Below are positions 18,809 through 26,362 of a stretch of DNA of 64,000 nt, in pieces. The notes under the pieces are model-generated. The model had not been told where the DNA came from. It worked only from the letters and a program-made list of their open reading frames with translations, and made no database searches. The translations under genes and the position numbers were made by a program. The stretch is from contig JAAETM010000152.1 of assembly GCA_024228395.1 (NCBI GenBank), positions 1-64,000 of the forward strand, given 5' to 3'. The stretch comes from a bacterium (GTDB taxonomy: Bacteria > Planctomycetota > UBA1135 > GCA-002686595). Numbering within the stretch: the first letter of the stretch is position 1; the number at the start of each line of letters is the position of its first letter.

Positions 18809-19942
18809 TCAAACGGTGGATGATCTGTCCATGCTCGGATCTTTGTGCTTTTCTTTGGGCCCTTTCTTGAGCCGATCCTTGGGCGGACGGGGTCGCTTCG
18901 GATGGGGTCCCAGTCCAGGACCCCTGGACCGGTCAGGACGTCCTTGCGGACGACGCCCATCGCCATCCATCGGGGGGCGCCTATCCGGGCCCATGCGAGG
19001 CCGGCCCTCCGGCCCTTGGCCAGGACGCGGCCTGCGCCCCTTGCCCTCCTCACCACCGGGTCCCCTACGGGGTCCTATGCGCTGACGGATCCACTCCATG
19101 AACTCGCGATCGGTTAGCGCTTTCACCTGCTTCTGATCTTCTTCTGGAAGGCCGTGCTTCCTCAGGACGCGCAACACTCGCTTGCGCCGGCTGGCCATTT
19201 CCTCTTTGGACCCGTGACCCTTCTTTGGACCGAGCATGCGCATATGTTCGCCCTGCGGCAATCGCATGGCTTCATGCAATTCCCAATGCTCGCGACTGAT
19301 GGTTTTACGGCCTGGGGGCGGACCGACGATTTCGACCAATTCGGGATGTTTGTCCGACAACATGCGAAGCTTGCGACCAAACTTGCGGCCTTCGAGCTTT
19401 TGGAACTCATCCCATTCCTTTTGGGAGACCCCTTTGGGTAGACCGTTCTTTTCGACGTGGGCCTGCAAGCGTTTATGAGCTTCGCGAAGGAATTCCTCAT
19501 GCATGGCCTTGGATTCCTTGCGACCAGGACCCTTGCCCACCTCACCTTCTTCACCTTTGGAGCCCAATACCAAGCGCACTTCACGGCTTCGACTGCGAGC
19601 CTCTTCCAGTGCCAAGCGGCCCAATAGGTTCGATTTTTCGGACGGAGACATGGCGTCCACGCGCTTCTTGGTCTCCGCGTCCATACGCGAATATACATCA
19701 GCCATGATCTCTCGCAGACGCTTCGTCCGATCGAGCTTTTCATTGCGTTCTTTCGCGTCCATGCGCTGCAGTCGATCGAGGCGCTTGCGCAGATCCTGCT
19801 TGCGCTGGTTCTTCATTTCTTTCCAATCTTTCCAACGATGATTGCGTTCCTTCTGGGGAGGAGGATCACCGGGACCTTGGGGGAATGCCTGCAAGGATCC
19901 GCAACACACAAAGAGCGCGACGATGAACTTCGACAAATTCAT
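18809..19942 (-). CDS. Secreted highly charged protein of an ECF sigma operon
   Basis: 377 residues with a signal peptide (MNLSKFIVALFVCCGSLQA). The mature protein is dominated by Lys, Arg and Glu; the middle is predicted alpha-helical with segments such as LDRLQRMDAKERNEKLDR and MDAETKKRVDAMSPSEKSNLL, resembling in composition the DUF3106 and Spy/CpxP-like periplasmic helical proteins often found beside ECF sigma genes. The last 90 residues are rich in Gly, Pro and Arg (RRGPGGEEGKGRRPRPG) and probably disordered. Its ATG overlaps the anti-sigma stop. A periplasmic sensor or output protein of the sigma system is inferred. Confidence 0.75.
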   Translation of the reverse strand: MNLSKFIVALFVCCGSLQAFPQGPGDPPPQKERNHRWKDWKEMKNQRKQDLRKRLDRLQRMDAKERNEKLDRTKRLREIMADVYSRMDAETKKRVDAMSPSEKSNLLGRLALEEARSRSREVRLVLGSKGEEGEVGKGPGRKESKAMHEEFLREAHKRLQAHVEKNGLPKGVSQKEWDEFQKLEGRKFGRKLRMLSDKHPELVEIVGPPPGRKTISREHWELHEAMRLPQGEHMRMLGPKKGHGSKEEMASRRKRVLRVLRKHGLPEEDQKQVKALTDREFMEWIRQRIGPRRGPGGEEGKGRRPRPGQGPEGRPRMGPDRRPPMDGDGRRPQGRPDRSRGPGLGPHPKRPRPPKDRLKKGPKEKHKDPSMDRSSTV

Positions 19943-20778
19943 CGTGCATCCCCATCGGTTTCGTCTGGCTCGTCCATCAAGAAGAGCGCGTAACTATCGT
20001 ATTGATCGACGAGCTCCCACTCCTCAGCATCCAATTCGTCGACCAGGTCGAGAACCTCCAAGGAATCCAAGAGCGCAAGCACTTCTGCATCCTCGCCAGA
20101 CTCAAAATCCGAATTCGTGTCGACCATGCGATTGGGGTCGATAGGCGCATTGTCCTTGTCCCTGTTCGGAAGGTACCAGAGGAATGCGGCCAGAGAAGCC
20201 GCCACCAAACCGGTGGTCAACCAATGCTTGAGAATGGGCACTCCCCGCCCAGGCCTTTGGATTGCGCGGCTCTTTTGGGGGGTGAGAACAGGTCCCGTAT
20301 CGGAGATCTGTTCCCGGCAATAACGCATGACTCGCCCGGCCAGCCCAGCGGGTACCTCCACGGAGTTCAGTTCCGCCAGCCGGTGATCGAGCCCGGAACT
20401 CACCTTGTCTGTGCCCGCTGTCGCTTTGCGCATCCCCATGAGAATACGATCCGAAAGACCTTCGGGCGCAGCGCCAAAAGGATCCGCCAGATCCAACCAG
20501 CGTTCCAAACGCAAGTTCTCAGCCAACCTCTGAGCCAGACTATTCCGCTGACTAATGGACAGTTGGGGCTCCGGCAAGGTTCCAAGCAACTCCTCGAGAA
20601 TTTGCTCACTCTCCAAAAGCTGACAACATTCCGCGCAATGCAAAAGATGTTCGTGCCAGCCAAGTGATTGCACTTCGCTTGCCTGGGTTTGATAACCATC
20701 GCTCCCATTGGCATCTGAGGAGTGGGCTTCCAGCGCGGCGCTCAAACGAGATCGGAATTCAAAGCACTGTACTCTCAT
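19939..20778 (-). CDS. Membrane anti-sigma factor with zinc-finger (ZAS) motif
   Basis: 279 residues. H44-x3-C48-x2-C51 (in EHLLHCAECC) with an early Cys5 fits the zinc-binding anti-sigma fold that masks ECF sigma factors. A single membrane helix (TTGLVAASLAAFLWYL, around residue 190) splits the protein into a cytoplasmic domain and an acidic C-terminal tail rich in Asp/Glu. The gene overlaps the sigma gene upstream and the secreted-protein gene downstream by 4 bases each, so the three products should be made in coordinated amounts. Confidence 0.85.
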   Translation of the reverse strand: MRVQCFEFRSRLSAALEAHSSDANGSDGYQTQASEVQSLGWHEHLLHCAECCQLLESEQILEELLGTLPEPQLSISQRNSLAQRLAENLRLERWLDLADPFGAAPEGLSDRILMGMRKATAGTDKVSSGLDHRLAELNSVEVPAGLAGRVMRYCREQISDTGPVLTPQKSRAIQRPGRGVPILKHWLTTGLVAASLAAFLWYLPNRDKDNAPIDPNRMVDTNSDFESGEDAEVLALLDSLEVLDLVDELDAEEWELVDQYDSYALFLMDEPDETDGDAR

Positions 20779-21401
20779 GACAGGTCTCCTGCAATCACGT
20801 GGGCCAAACGCTCCCTAAGGGTTTCACGAGCGCGATGAATCAGGGATTTGACCGCTTTTGCGGAGATGGCAAGCGCCTCCCCAATATCCTGGTAGGACTG
20901 CTCCTCATAGCGGGCCAGGATGAGGGCCATTCGTTGGGTTTCAGGCAAGGTAGCAATGGCTTCTTGAACCTGACGCACCACATCTGCGCGCTCCATGCTG
21001 ATTGAAGGTTCGCGGACACTCTCATCGGGAAGTACGGAGCCAAGGGACTGGCCGGACGCGGTCTCCAAGGAAAGGGAATGGCTTCGCCTCAGTCGACGGC
21101 GTTCGCCATCATTGGCGGCCAAGTTGAATGCAATGCGATACATCCAGGTGGTGAAACGGGCGCTGGGCTGATAACGATCCGCTGCCTTCCACATACGTAG
21201 GAAAAGCTCCTGAACCAGGTCTTCGCAGCCTTCGTGCCTGCCCAGGAAACGCACGAACAGAGCATAGGCCCGCTCAGAGTACAGGCCGATTAAGCGTTCG
21301 AAAGCAGCCTCGTCCCCGGCTTGAAATGCCAACATACATTCCTTGCCGGGATCATCGGCGCCGCCGTCTCCGGCTGGCTTGTGTGGGGTGTTAGTCTCCA
21401 T
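20775..21401 (-). CDS. ECF RNA polymerase sigma factor (RpoE-like)
   Basis: 208 residues from the ATG at 21401. Region 2: CEDLVQELFLRMW and FTTWMYRIAFNLAAND; region 4: LPETQRMALILARYEEQSYQDIGEALAISAKAVKSLIHRARETLRE. It is the first gene of a sigma/anti-sigma/secreted protein operon with ATGA overlaps, so it is probably held by the anti-sigma and released by an envelope signal. A TTG at 21443 would lengthen the N-terminus but lies inside the upstream palindrome region. ECF operons commonly autoregulate, and the palindrome (separate entry) lies where a promoter should be. Confidence 0.92.
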   Translation of the reverse strand: METNTPHKPAGDGGADDPGKECMLAFQAGDEAAFERLIGLYSERAYALFVRFLGRHEGCEDLVQELFLRMWKAADRYQPSARFTTWMYRIAFNLAANDGERRRLRRSHSLSLETASGQSLGSVLPDESVREPSISMERADVVRQVQEAIATLPETQRMALILARYEEQSYQDIGEALAISAKAVKSLIHRARETLRERLAHVIAGDLS

Positions 21402-21439
21402 TAGAACGACGAACCATTGGACTGAGACTAGGTTCTGCT

Positions 21440-21471
21440 CCAATTGACTACTCTAACCAATTGTCAATTGG
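21440..21471. promoter_or_regulatory. Palindromic operator-like element upstream of the sigma operon
   Basis: CCAATTG-T-CAATTGG at 21457-21471 is a perfect 15-base palindrome; a third half-site CCAATTGAC occurs at 21440-21448. The element occupies the short gap between the signal peptidase stop (21477) and the sigma start (21401). On the minus strand it includes TTGACA (21467-21462), but no convincing -10 box follows at the right spacing. A repressor site for the sigma operon is the simplest inference. Confidence 0.4.
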
Positions 21472-21476
21472 AGGTC

Positions 21477-22673
21477 TCAATTTGTCCCTGTGGCCCCTCC
21501 CACCAGGCTCTGAGCTTGAAAACCCAGGAGACTGCCCCGACGAGCGAAAGGCCAGACCCGATAATTGACACGCCCCATGATCTGGTGGCCCTGAATCGGA
21601 CCGAATGAACGGCTGTCTTCGCTGATATCCGATCGGTCCCCGAGCACATAATACTCATCCGGAGACAGGGTCAAGCGCTGTCTAAGCCCCCAGCCGAGAC
21701 CACCGGGTGCGGATCGATCTCCACGTTGAGTGTAAGTCACATCGCGATAGATTCGAATGGATCGAAAGCGCAAGACGGTTCCAGTGGCCCCGAATGAAAC
21801 TCGCTCACCAATACTCCCCACGGGACTGGGGGTGTTGGACTGGTACGGGTATTCCAAAACAAGCTTGTTATCAACCCAAAGGGAAGCCCGATTGTCCAAG
21901 TTCTCGAACGCGACGGGGATCCACGTCCGTGGGGTGAACGGGGTCAAGGATCCTGCAACGAGGGGGCCACTGCTACCCCTTAGGTGGTTGAGAAAGACGC
22001 GCCCCTTGTCCAAGCGATCCAACCCCACGCGAACCTGGAAGGTGTCAGACTCTTCAGTCAAGTTGATCACCAGAATGCCACCAGCTTCGGGGATCCAAAG
22101 CTCGAAAACCACGCGCGCATCCCCCACCGCTTCCTCTCCCTGGCGCAAGGTCCCATCTGGACGCAATTCACCATTGTGAATACCATCACAATGACGCAAC
22201 AAACCCACGGAGCCTCCCGCCCTCACCGAAAGCGCGTTGACCTCCCAATGACCCGGTCCTTCCAACCATGGATCGAGGTATTGGTTGCCATGCTCGAAGT
22301 GGTCCGCAACTTTTATCAGCCGATCATCGAACAGGGGTACCCAAGAGTCTGGGCGCTTCGGCCTTTGCCTATTGATCCAAAGGTCCCCCGAATAATCTAT
22401 GGACACTTCATCCCGGGGCAGGGCGATCAACCGTTTCACAACCGCGCGTCCGTCTACTCCCTTGAATGCGACCAAGTCATAGCGCTGTAAACCCTCCGAT
22501 CCGTAGCGCACGAGCACCTTGTCCCTCTTACGAAGTACCGGCTCCATCGATCCCGAAACCACCGAATAGATATCCCCAATTGTCATGCGTACGGCAAAAA
22601 TTGCCGCCAGGAAAAACACGCCTAGCCAAAGGGCTAGGCGAATGCGCCGATGGGTTGTTGAAGCCGGTTTCAT
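21477..22673 (-). CDS. lepB: Signal peptidase I with an inserted lectin-like domain
   Basis: 398 residues. After an N-terminal membrane helix (LGVFFLAAIFAV) come the S26 motifs: VVSGSMEPVL with nucleophile Ser42, VVKRLIALP with general base Lys80, and YYVLGDRSDISEDSRSFGPI near residue 345. The protein removes signal peptides on the periplasmic side. Between the Lys and GDxSxxSxDSR motifs there are about 260 residues, far more than in minimal enzymes; residues 130-300 include VVFELWIPEAGGILVINL and WIPVAFENLDNRASLWVDN, reminiscent of a LamG/concanavalin-like beta sandwich. The start at 22673 is 17 bases after mgtE, so it is in that operon. Upstream in-frame codons would overlap mgtE. Confidence 0.88.
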   Translation of the reverse strand: MKPASTTHRRIRLALWLGVFFLAAIFAVRMTIGDIYSVVSGSMEPVLRKRDKVLVRYGSEGLQRYDLVAFKGVDGRAVVKRLIALPRDEVSIDYSGDLWINRQRPKRPDSWVPLFDDRLIKVADHFEHGNQYLDPWLEGPGHWEVNALSVRAGGSVGLLRHCDGIHNGELRPDGTLRQGEEAVGDARVVFELWIPEAGGILVINLTEESDTFQVRVGLDRLDKGRVFLNHLRGSSGPLVAGSLTPFTPRTWIPVAFENLDNRASLWVDNKLVLEYPYQSNTPSPVGSIGERVSFGATGTVLRFRSIRIYRDVTYTQRGDRSAPGGLGWGLRQRLTLSPDEYYVLGDRSDISEDSRSFGPIQGHQIMGRVNYRVWPFARRGSLLGFQAQSLVGGATGTN

Positions 22674-22690
22674 CGAATTTGTGGGCGCGC

Positions 22691-24067
22691 CTAGAGGAGA
22701 ATGGCGCGTGCGATCACGATGTAAATCAGCGACCCGGTGACATCGGAGAAGCTGATCAAGAACGGACCAGCCACGATGGCGGGATCCAGTTTGAGATGGG
22801 AGCAGCCCACCGGAACCAGGCAACCGAGCATGGCGGCCCAAGCTACCGATAGGGCTGTGGCCGTGCCAACCGCTACGCCAAAGGAAGAAAGAAAAACGCC
22901 TGTTTCGGTCCAGGAGGTTGTCAATAGGACGGTCAGTCCACAAAGCAGTCCGACCACCAAGCCGACCCCCATTTCACCGCCGATGGCACGCCACTGTCGC
23001 TGTTCCTCGATTTCGCCCGTGGCGTAACCTCGAATCAGAATCGTTGAAGATTGAATACCGACGTTGCCCGCCAAACCGATGATCAGGGGGAGGTATCGAA
23101 GGATATCCGCGGTGACCATGGTTTCGCTGGCACCCCCCTCCGAGGTGCCCGTGAAGAGCGCAAGTAGCTTTGCACTCACCAATCCGCCCAATACCGTCAA
23201 TCCCATCAACGGCATGCGTTGACGCACCCTCGTCAGAACGGGCAGCCGTGTTTGGTGGCCGGTTCCGGTACCGACCATGCGCGCGATGTCTTCATCCGCT
23301 TCTTCGGTACGAATCTCGGAAGCGTCCTCGGCGGAGATGACGCCGACCAGGGAGCCCTCACCATCGACAACCGCCAGGGATTGCAAACCATAGCGATCGA
23401 TGATGCGCGCGGCTTCCTCCTGATCCTCCTCAGCGGAAACCACGAACGGGTCCACCATGACCGCACTTACGGTTTCATGAATGTTGTGGGTTAGAAGGTC
23501 GCGGTCAGAGAGGTAACCGACCGGTCGCTTCTCCAGGTCCACGACAAAAATGCCGAGGTCCTCCTCCGCATCGTCGCCACGCTTCTTGATCTCCTTGACC
23601 ACATCCCCAAGGCGCTGCCCCGGATCCACCGTGATCGTTTCGGTGGCCATGATACCACCGGCGCTTTCAGGATCGTAGGCGATGAGGTCGCGCAATCCCT
23701 CCGCAGCTTCATCGTCCATGCGCGCAAGCACGTCTTCCACCACGTGATAATCCGCTTCCACGAGCAGGTCCGCCGCTTCGTCCGAAGGAAGCACCACGAC
23801 CACATCGCGCAGATCGGGTGAGGACATTTGACTGACCAAATCAGCGGTCAACTCATCCTCTGCGTCCTCCAGGATATCCGCCTGCACTTCGGCCTCGAGT
23901 ATTGAGAACACACGCCACGCATCCTCCACATCCACATCCACCAGCCAAGCGGCAGCATCGGCGGAGTGAGCCTCCGCCAAAACACGCGCTGCCTGCTCGG
24001 GGGACTTGCCCAACAGGTCAAAGAAGCGCTGCCGCTCGTTGTCTTCTTCTTTGTGGATGGGGACCAT
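22691..24067 (-). CDS. mgtE: Magnesium transporter MgtE
   Basis: 458 residues with GGAAAG five bases before the ATG at 24067; an ATG 12 codons upstream (24103) is also in frame. Order of domains: N-terminal acidic helical repeats, two CBS domains (DRDLLTHNIHETVSAVMVDPF; YGLQSLAVVDGEGSLVGVISAEDA) that gate on cytosolic Mg, then five membrane helices including PLIIGLAGNVGIQSSTILIRG (the conserved pore-lining segment) and KLDPAIVAGPFLISFSDVTGSLIY. It imports Mg2+ across the inner membrane. It sits between an aspartate kinase gene and the signal peptidase gene. Confidence 0.95.
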   Translation of the reverse strand: MVPIHKEEDNERQRFFDLLGKSPEQAARVLAEAHSADAAAWLVDVDVEDAWRVFSILEAEVQADILEDAEDELTADLVSQMSSPDLRDVVVVLPSDEAADLLVEADYHVVEDVLARMDDEAAEGLRDLIAYDPESAGGIMATETITVDPGQRLGDVVKEIKKRGDDAEEDLGIFVVDLEKRPVGYLSDRDLLTHNIHETVSAVMVDPFVVSAEEDQEEAARIIDRYGLQSLAVVDGEGSLVGVISAEDASEIRTEEADEDIARMVGTGTGHQTRLPVLTRVRQRMPLMGLTVLGGLVSAKLLALFTGTSEGGASETMVTADILRYLPLIIGLAGNVGIQSSTILIRGYATGEIEEQRQWRAIGGEMGVGLVVGLLCGLTVLLTTSWTETGVFLSSFGVAVGTATALSVAWAAMLGCLVPVGCSHLKLDPAIVAGPFLISFSDVTGSLIYIVIARAILL

Positions 24068-24112
24068 AGTTCTTTCCAGTACACGGGCCAGCCGCCTGGT
24101 CATCTCCAGTGT

Positions 24113-25441
24113 TTATTGGGGAAGCAAGGTGCAACCTATGACAGTATCGTGCAGGAGAACCTGGGCTTGGGCAAGGCATTCGCGGGGCACAATGAAAGTT
24201 TGCCCATGCTCTCGAATGCCCCATTGGGCCTGACGCACTTCAAAACCCGCCGACCCCATGGTTTCCAGCACACGGCGCAGGAGGTCCGGGTGGGCGCCCA
24301 ACCCGTGACCGACCAGGGAGATAGAAGCCTCGTCCTCGAAAACCTGGGTGGGAGGCGGGAGCTGACCCAAAAGAGCCCGGGCTTCGGGGGAGTCATCAAA
24401 CCAGATCCGGGCTCCCGCGCCGGTCAAGGCCACCTGCCTCGCAACCACCCCTGCCGAACCGAGCCGAACCAGGACGGTCGATAGCTTGGCTTGCACCTTC
24501 TGCGGGCGCCCTTCGCCATACAGAATGCCAATCAATTGTGGGCGACAGGCCATGGCGACCGGCCATTGACGGTCCTTGCTCGAGGTGATCAGGGTTCCAT
24601 CGTGATCCACATCGAGGAAGCTCCGAATCTGGACCTCACCGGGAAGTTCCGATACGAGCTGAAGGGAGGCGGAGTGCAGGACCTGGGCACCTCCAAAGGC
24701 AAGCTCGCGAGCTTCGCCGACGGTGATTTCATCCAGGGGACTGGCTGTGGAAACCCATCTGGGATCCGCGCTTTGAATTCCACGCACGTCCTTCCAATAC
24801 TGCAGCCGATAGGCACCCACGGCGCTTGCGATCACCGCCGCGGTGAGATCGGAGCCGTCCCGACCGAGGGTGGTCAAGTTCCCGCCGGAGTCCTTGGCTA
24901 GGAATCCGGTGACAACCGGTACACCTGGCACCTGCTCGACGGCCTGAGCCACCCGTTTGGGTACTTGATGCAGAAGTCGAGCCACACCCGGGGCGGGGTT
25001 GGTCTCAAACCCTAAATCGAAGGCATCCACTGGAGTCGCGGACATTCCCTTCATGCGCAGGGTGTCCGCAAATAACCGCGCACTCATGCGCTCGCCAAAC
25101 GACAAGACCAGGTCGCGAGTGGCCCTGGACAGTTCCTTTTGCTGCTGGATTTCGGTCAGCAGCAGGTGAAGCTCGCGCCAAAGGCGCTGGAGCAAGTCAG
25201 AGGGCAAACCCAGTTGGGCCACGACACTGCTATGACGGATACGGAGTGCGCGAGCATCGAGCCGGCCTTGGGATGCGGCCAGTGCCGCCTCTAGGAGCTG
25301 GTCGGTCACGCCCATTAAGGCGCTAACCACCACAATAGGGCACTCTCCACCAAATCTGGAGACCAAATCGCAGGCCCGGGAGATGGCGTAGCCATCGGCC
25401 AAGGCCGCTCCTCCGAACTTGAGTACTTGAATGCGAGTCAT
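24113..25441 (-). CDS. Aspartate kinase
   Basis: 442 residues. Phosphorylates aspartate at the first step toward Lys, Met and Thr. The kinase domain has VLKFGGAALADG at the N-terminus, SFGERMSARLFA, GRDGSDLTAAVIAS and YWKDVRGIQSADPR. The C-terminal third has two ACT-type regions (VRLGSAGVVARQVALTG; ASISLVGHGLGAHPDLLRRVLETMG), the usual feedback-binding part. The canonical KFGGTS is KFGGAA here (Ala12, Ala13), which is noted as a finding. First gene of the aspartate kinase-mgtE-signal peptidase run; gap to mgtE is about 10-45 bases depending on the mgtE start. Confidence 0.9.
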   Translation of the reverse strand: MTRIQVLKFGGAALADGYAISRACDLVSRFGGECPIVVVSALMGVTDQLLEAALAASQGRLDARALRIRHSSVVAQLGLPSDLLQRLWRELHLLLTEIQQQKELSRATRDLVLSFGERMSARLFADTLRMKGMSATPVDAFDLGFETNPAPGVARLLHQVPKRVAQAVEQVPGVPVVTGFLAKDSGGNLTTLGRDGSDLTAAVIASAVGAYRLQYWKDVRGIQSADPRWVSTASPLDEITVGEARELAFGGAQVLHSASLQLVSELPGEVQIRSFLDVDHDGTLITSSKDRQWPVAMACRPQLIGILYGEGRPQKVQAKLSTVLVRLGSAGVVARQVALTGAGARIWFDDSPEARALLGQLPPPTQVFEDEASISLVGHGLGAHPDLLRRVLETMGSAGFEVRQAQWGIREHGQTFIVPRECLAQAQVLLHDTVIGCTLLPQ

Positions 25442-25649
25442 GGTTGGGGTGAGAGGATATCGACCTGACGCCGAGTAGGTCTAGCCCCCATCGCAAGCTA
25501 GATCCCCGGGGGAGCGAAGTTTCGTTTTCGGGGCTGGGTTGGACATTTCAAGATGTGGGAATCGGGCTCCACCGGAGGAGGCTTTTGCCATCAAGTCCAT
25601 CCCCCTTCGTGACGAAGAAACGACAACACGGCACCCTCCCAAAAGAACC

Positions 25650-26213
25650 ATGAAGTCCCAACCTCACCCCAACCGCTCCCACAAGGCGGGTTTTGCAGCC
25701 TCAGAGCTGGTTGTCGTCGTTCTTGTCCTGGCAATCCTCATGGGGGTCGTCAAAATGCGCTCTGGCAATCTGCTCAACCAGACCAAGATCACAAAGATCA
25801 CCCAAACGGTTGCCAAGCTCAGTTCCGCGTGCGCCTTGTTTCATAGCGATACAGCACACTATGCCCTGCACAAGCAGGATGGCGACAAGCAGCTCACCCT
25901 GAGTGAATTGCCCGGCTGGAATGGACCCTACTTGGAAGATTCAGACCTGAGCGGGGGCAATCCACTCGGCGAGTTCTCGATGGACAGCTCCCACACTGGT
26001 TTTGGGTTGGCTACGGGATGGGATTTGGACTCCGATGGTGTTGAGGAGGTCTTTGGTCCTTGCAATGTTGCCGTACTGACCGGCATCGACAAGCAAACAG
26101 CCGTCAAGTTGGATCATTACTACGATGCGGATCCGCTGGAAGGCTGGAAAGGGGCTGGGCACTTCCAATACATACCTGCCAGTAAAAGCGGCCTGATCTT
26201 CCTTTATAAGTAA
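25650..26213 (+). CDS. Type II secretion/type IV pilin-like protein (pseudopilin)
   Basis: 187 residues. The N-terminus KAG|FAASELVVVVLVLAIL has the prepilin peptidase site after Gly with Glu at position +5 and a hydrophobic helix, as in GspG-type pseudopilins. The soluble part contains DSDGVEEVFGPC and ends with a beta segment. The frame is open back to 25539, but the ATG at 25650 gives a normal short leader. No pilus assembly ATPase, peptidase or secretin gene lies nearby, so it works with machinery encoded elsewhere. Divergent from the aspartate kinase gene; the 208-base gap between them showed no recognisable site. Confidence 0.75.
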   Translation: MKSQPHPNRSHKAGFAASELVVVVLVLAILMGVVKMRSGNLLNQTKITKITQTVAKLSSACALFHSDTAHYALHKQDGDKQLTLSELPGWNGPYLEDSDLSGGNPLGEFSMDSSHTGFGLATGWDLDSDGVEEVFGPCNVAVLTGIDKQTAVKLDHYYDADPLEGWKGAGHFQYIPASKSGLIFLYK

Positions 26214-26239
26214 GCCTAGCCATCCGCGGTTTCGATTCC

Positions 26240-26284
26240 GGCTCCCTCCCTGCAGACCCCTGCCGGGCTGGAGCCTTCTTTTTT
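26240..26284 (+). terminator. Intrinsic terminator after the pilin-like gene
   Basis: GGCTCC (26240-26245) pairs with GGAGCC (26270-26275) with partial inner pairing (CCCTGC/ GCCGGG), followed by TTCTTTTTT. It lies 27 bases after the stop and upstream of the LeuA-like gene. Confidence 0.65.
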
Positions 26285-26362
26285 GGTGCTTAGATCACGT
26301 GTGGGGGCTCGCCCGGGCCGACAGGATGACTACAATGCATCCCCACCCACTTGTTTGAAGAG

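Noticed and set aside
21462-21467. TTGACA as a -35 box for the sigma operon
   Set aside because: No -10-like hexamer at 16-18 bases; the palindrome explains the sequence better.
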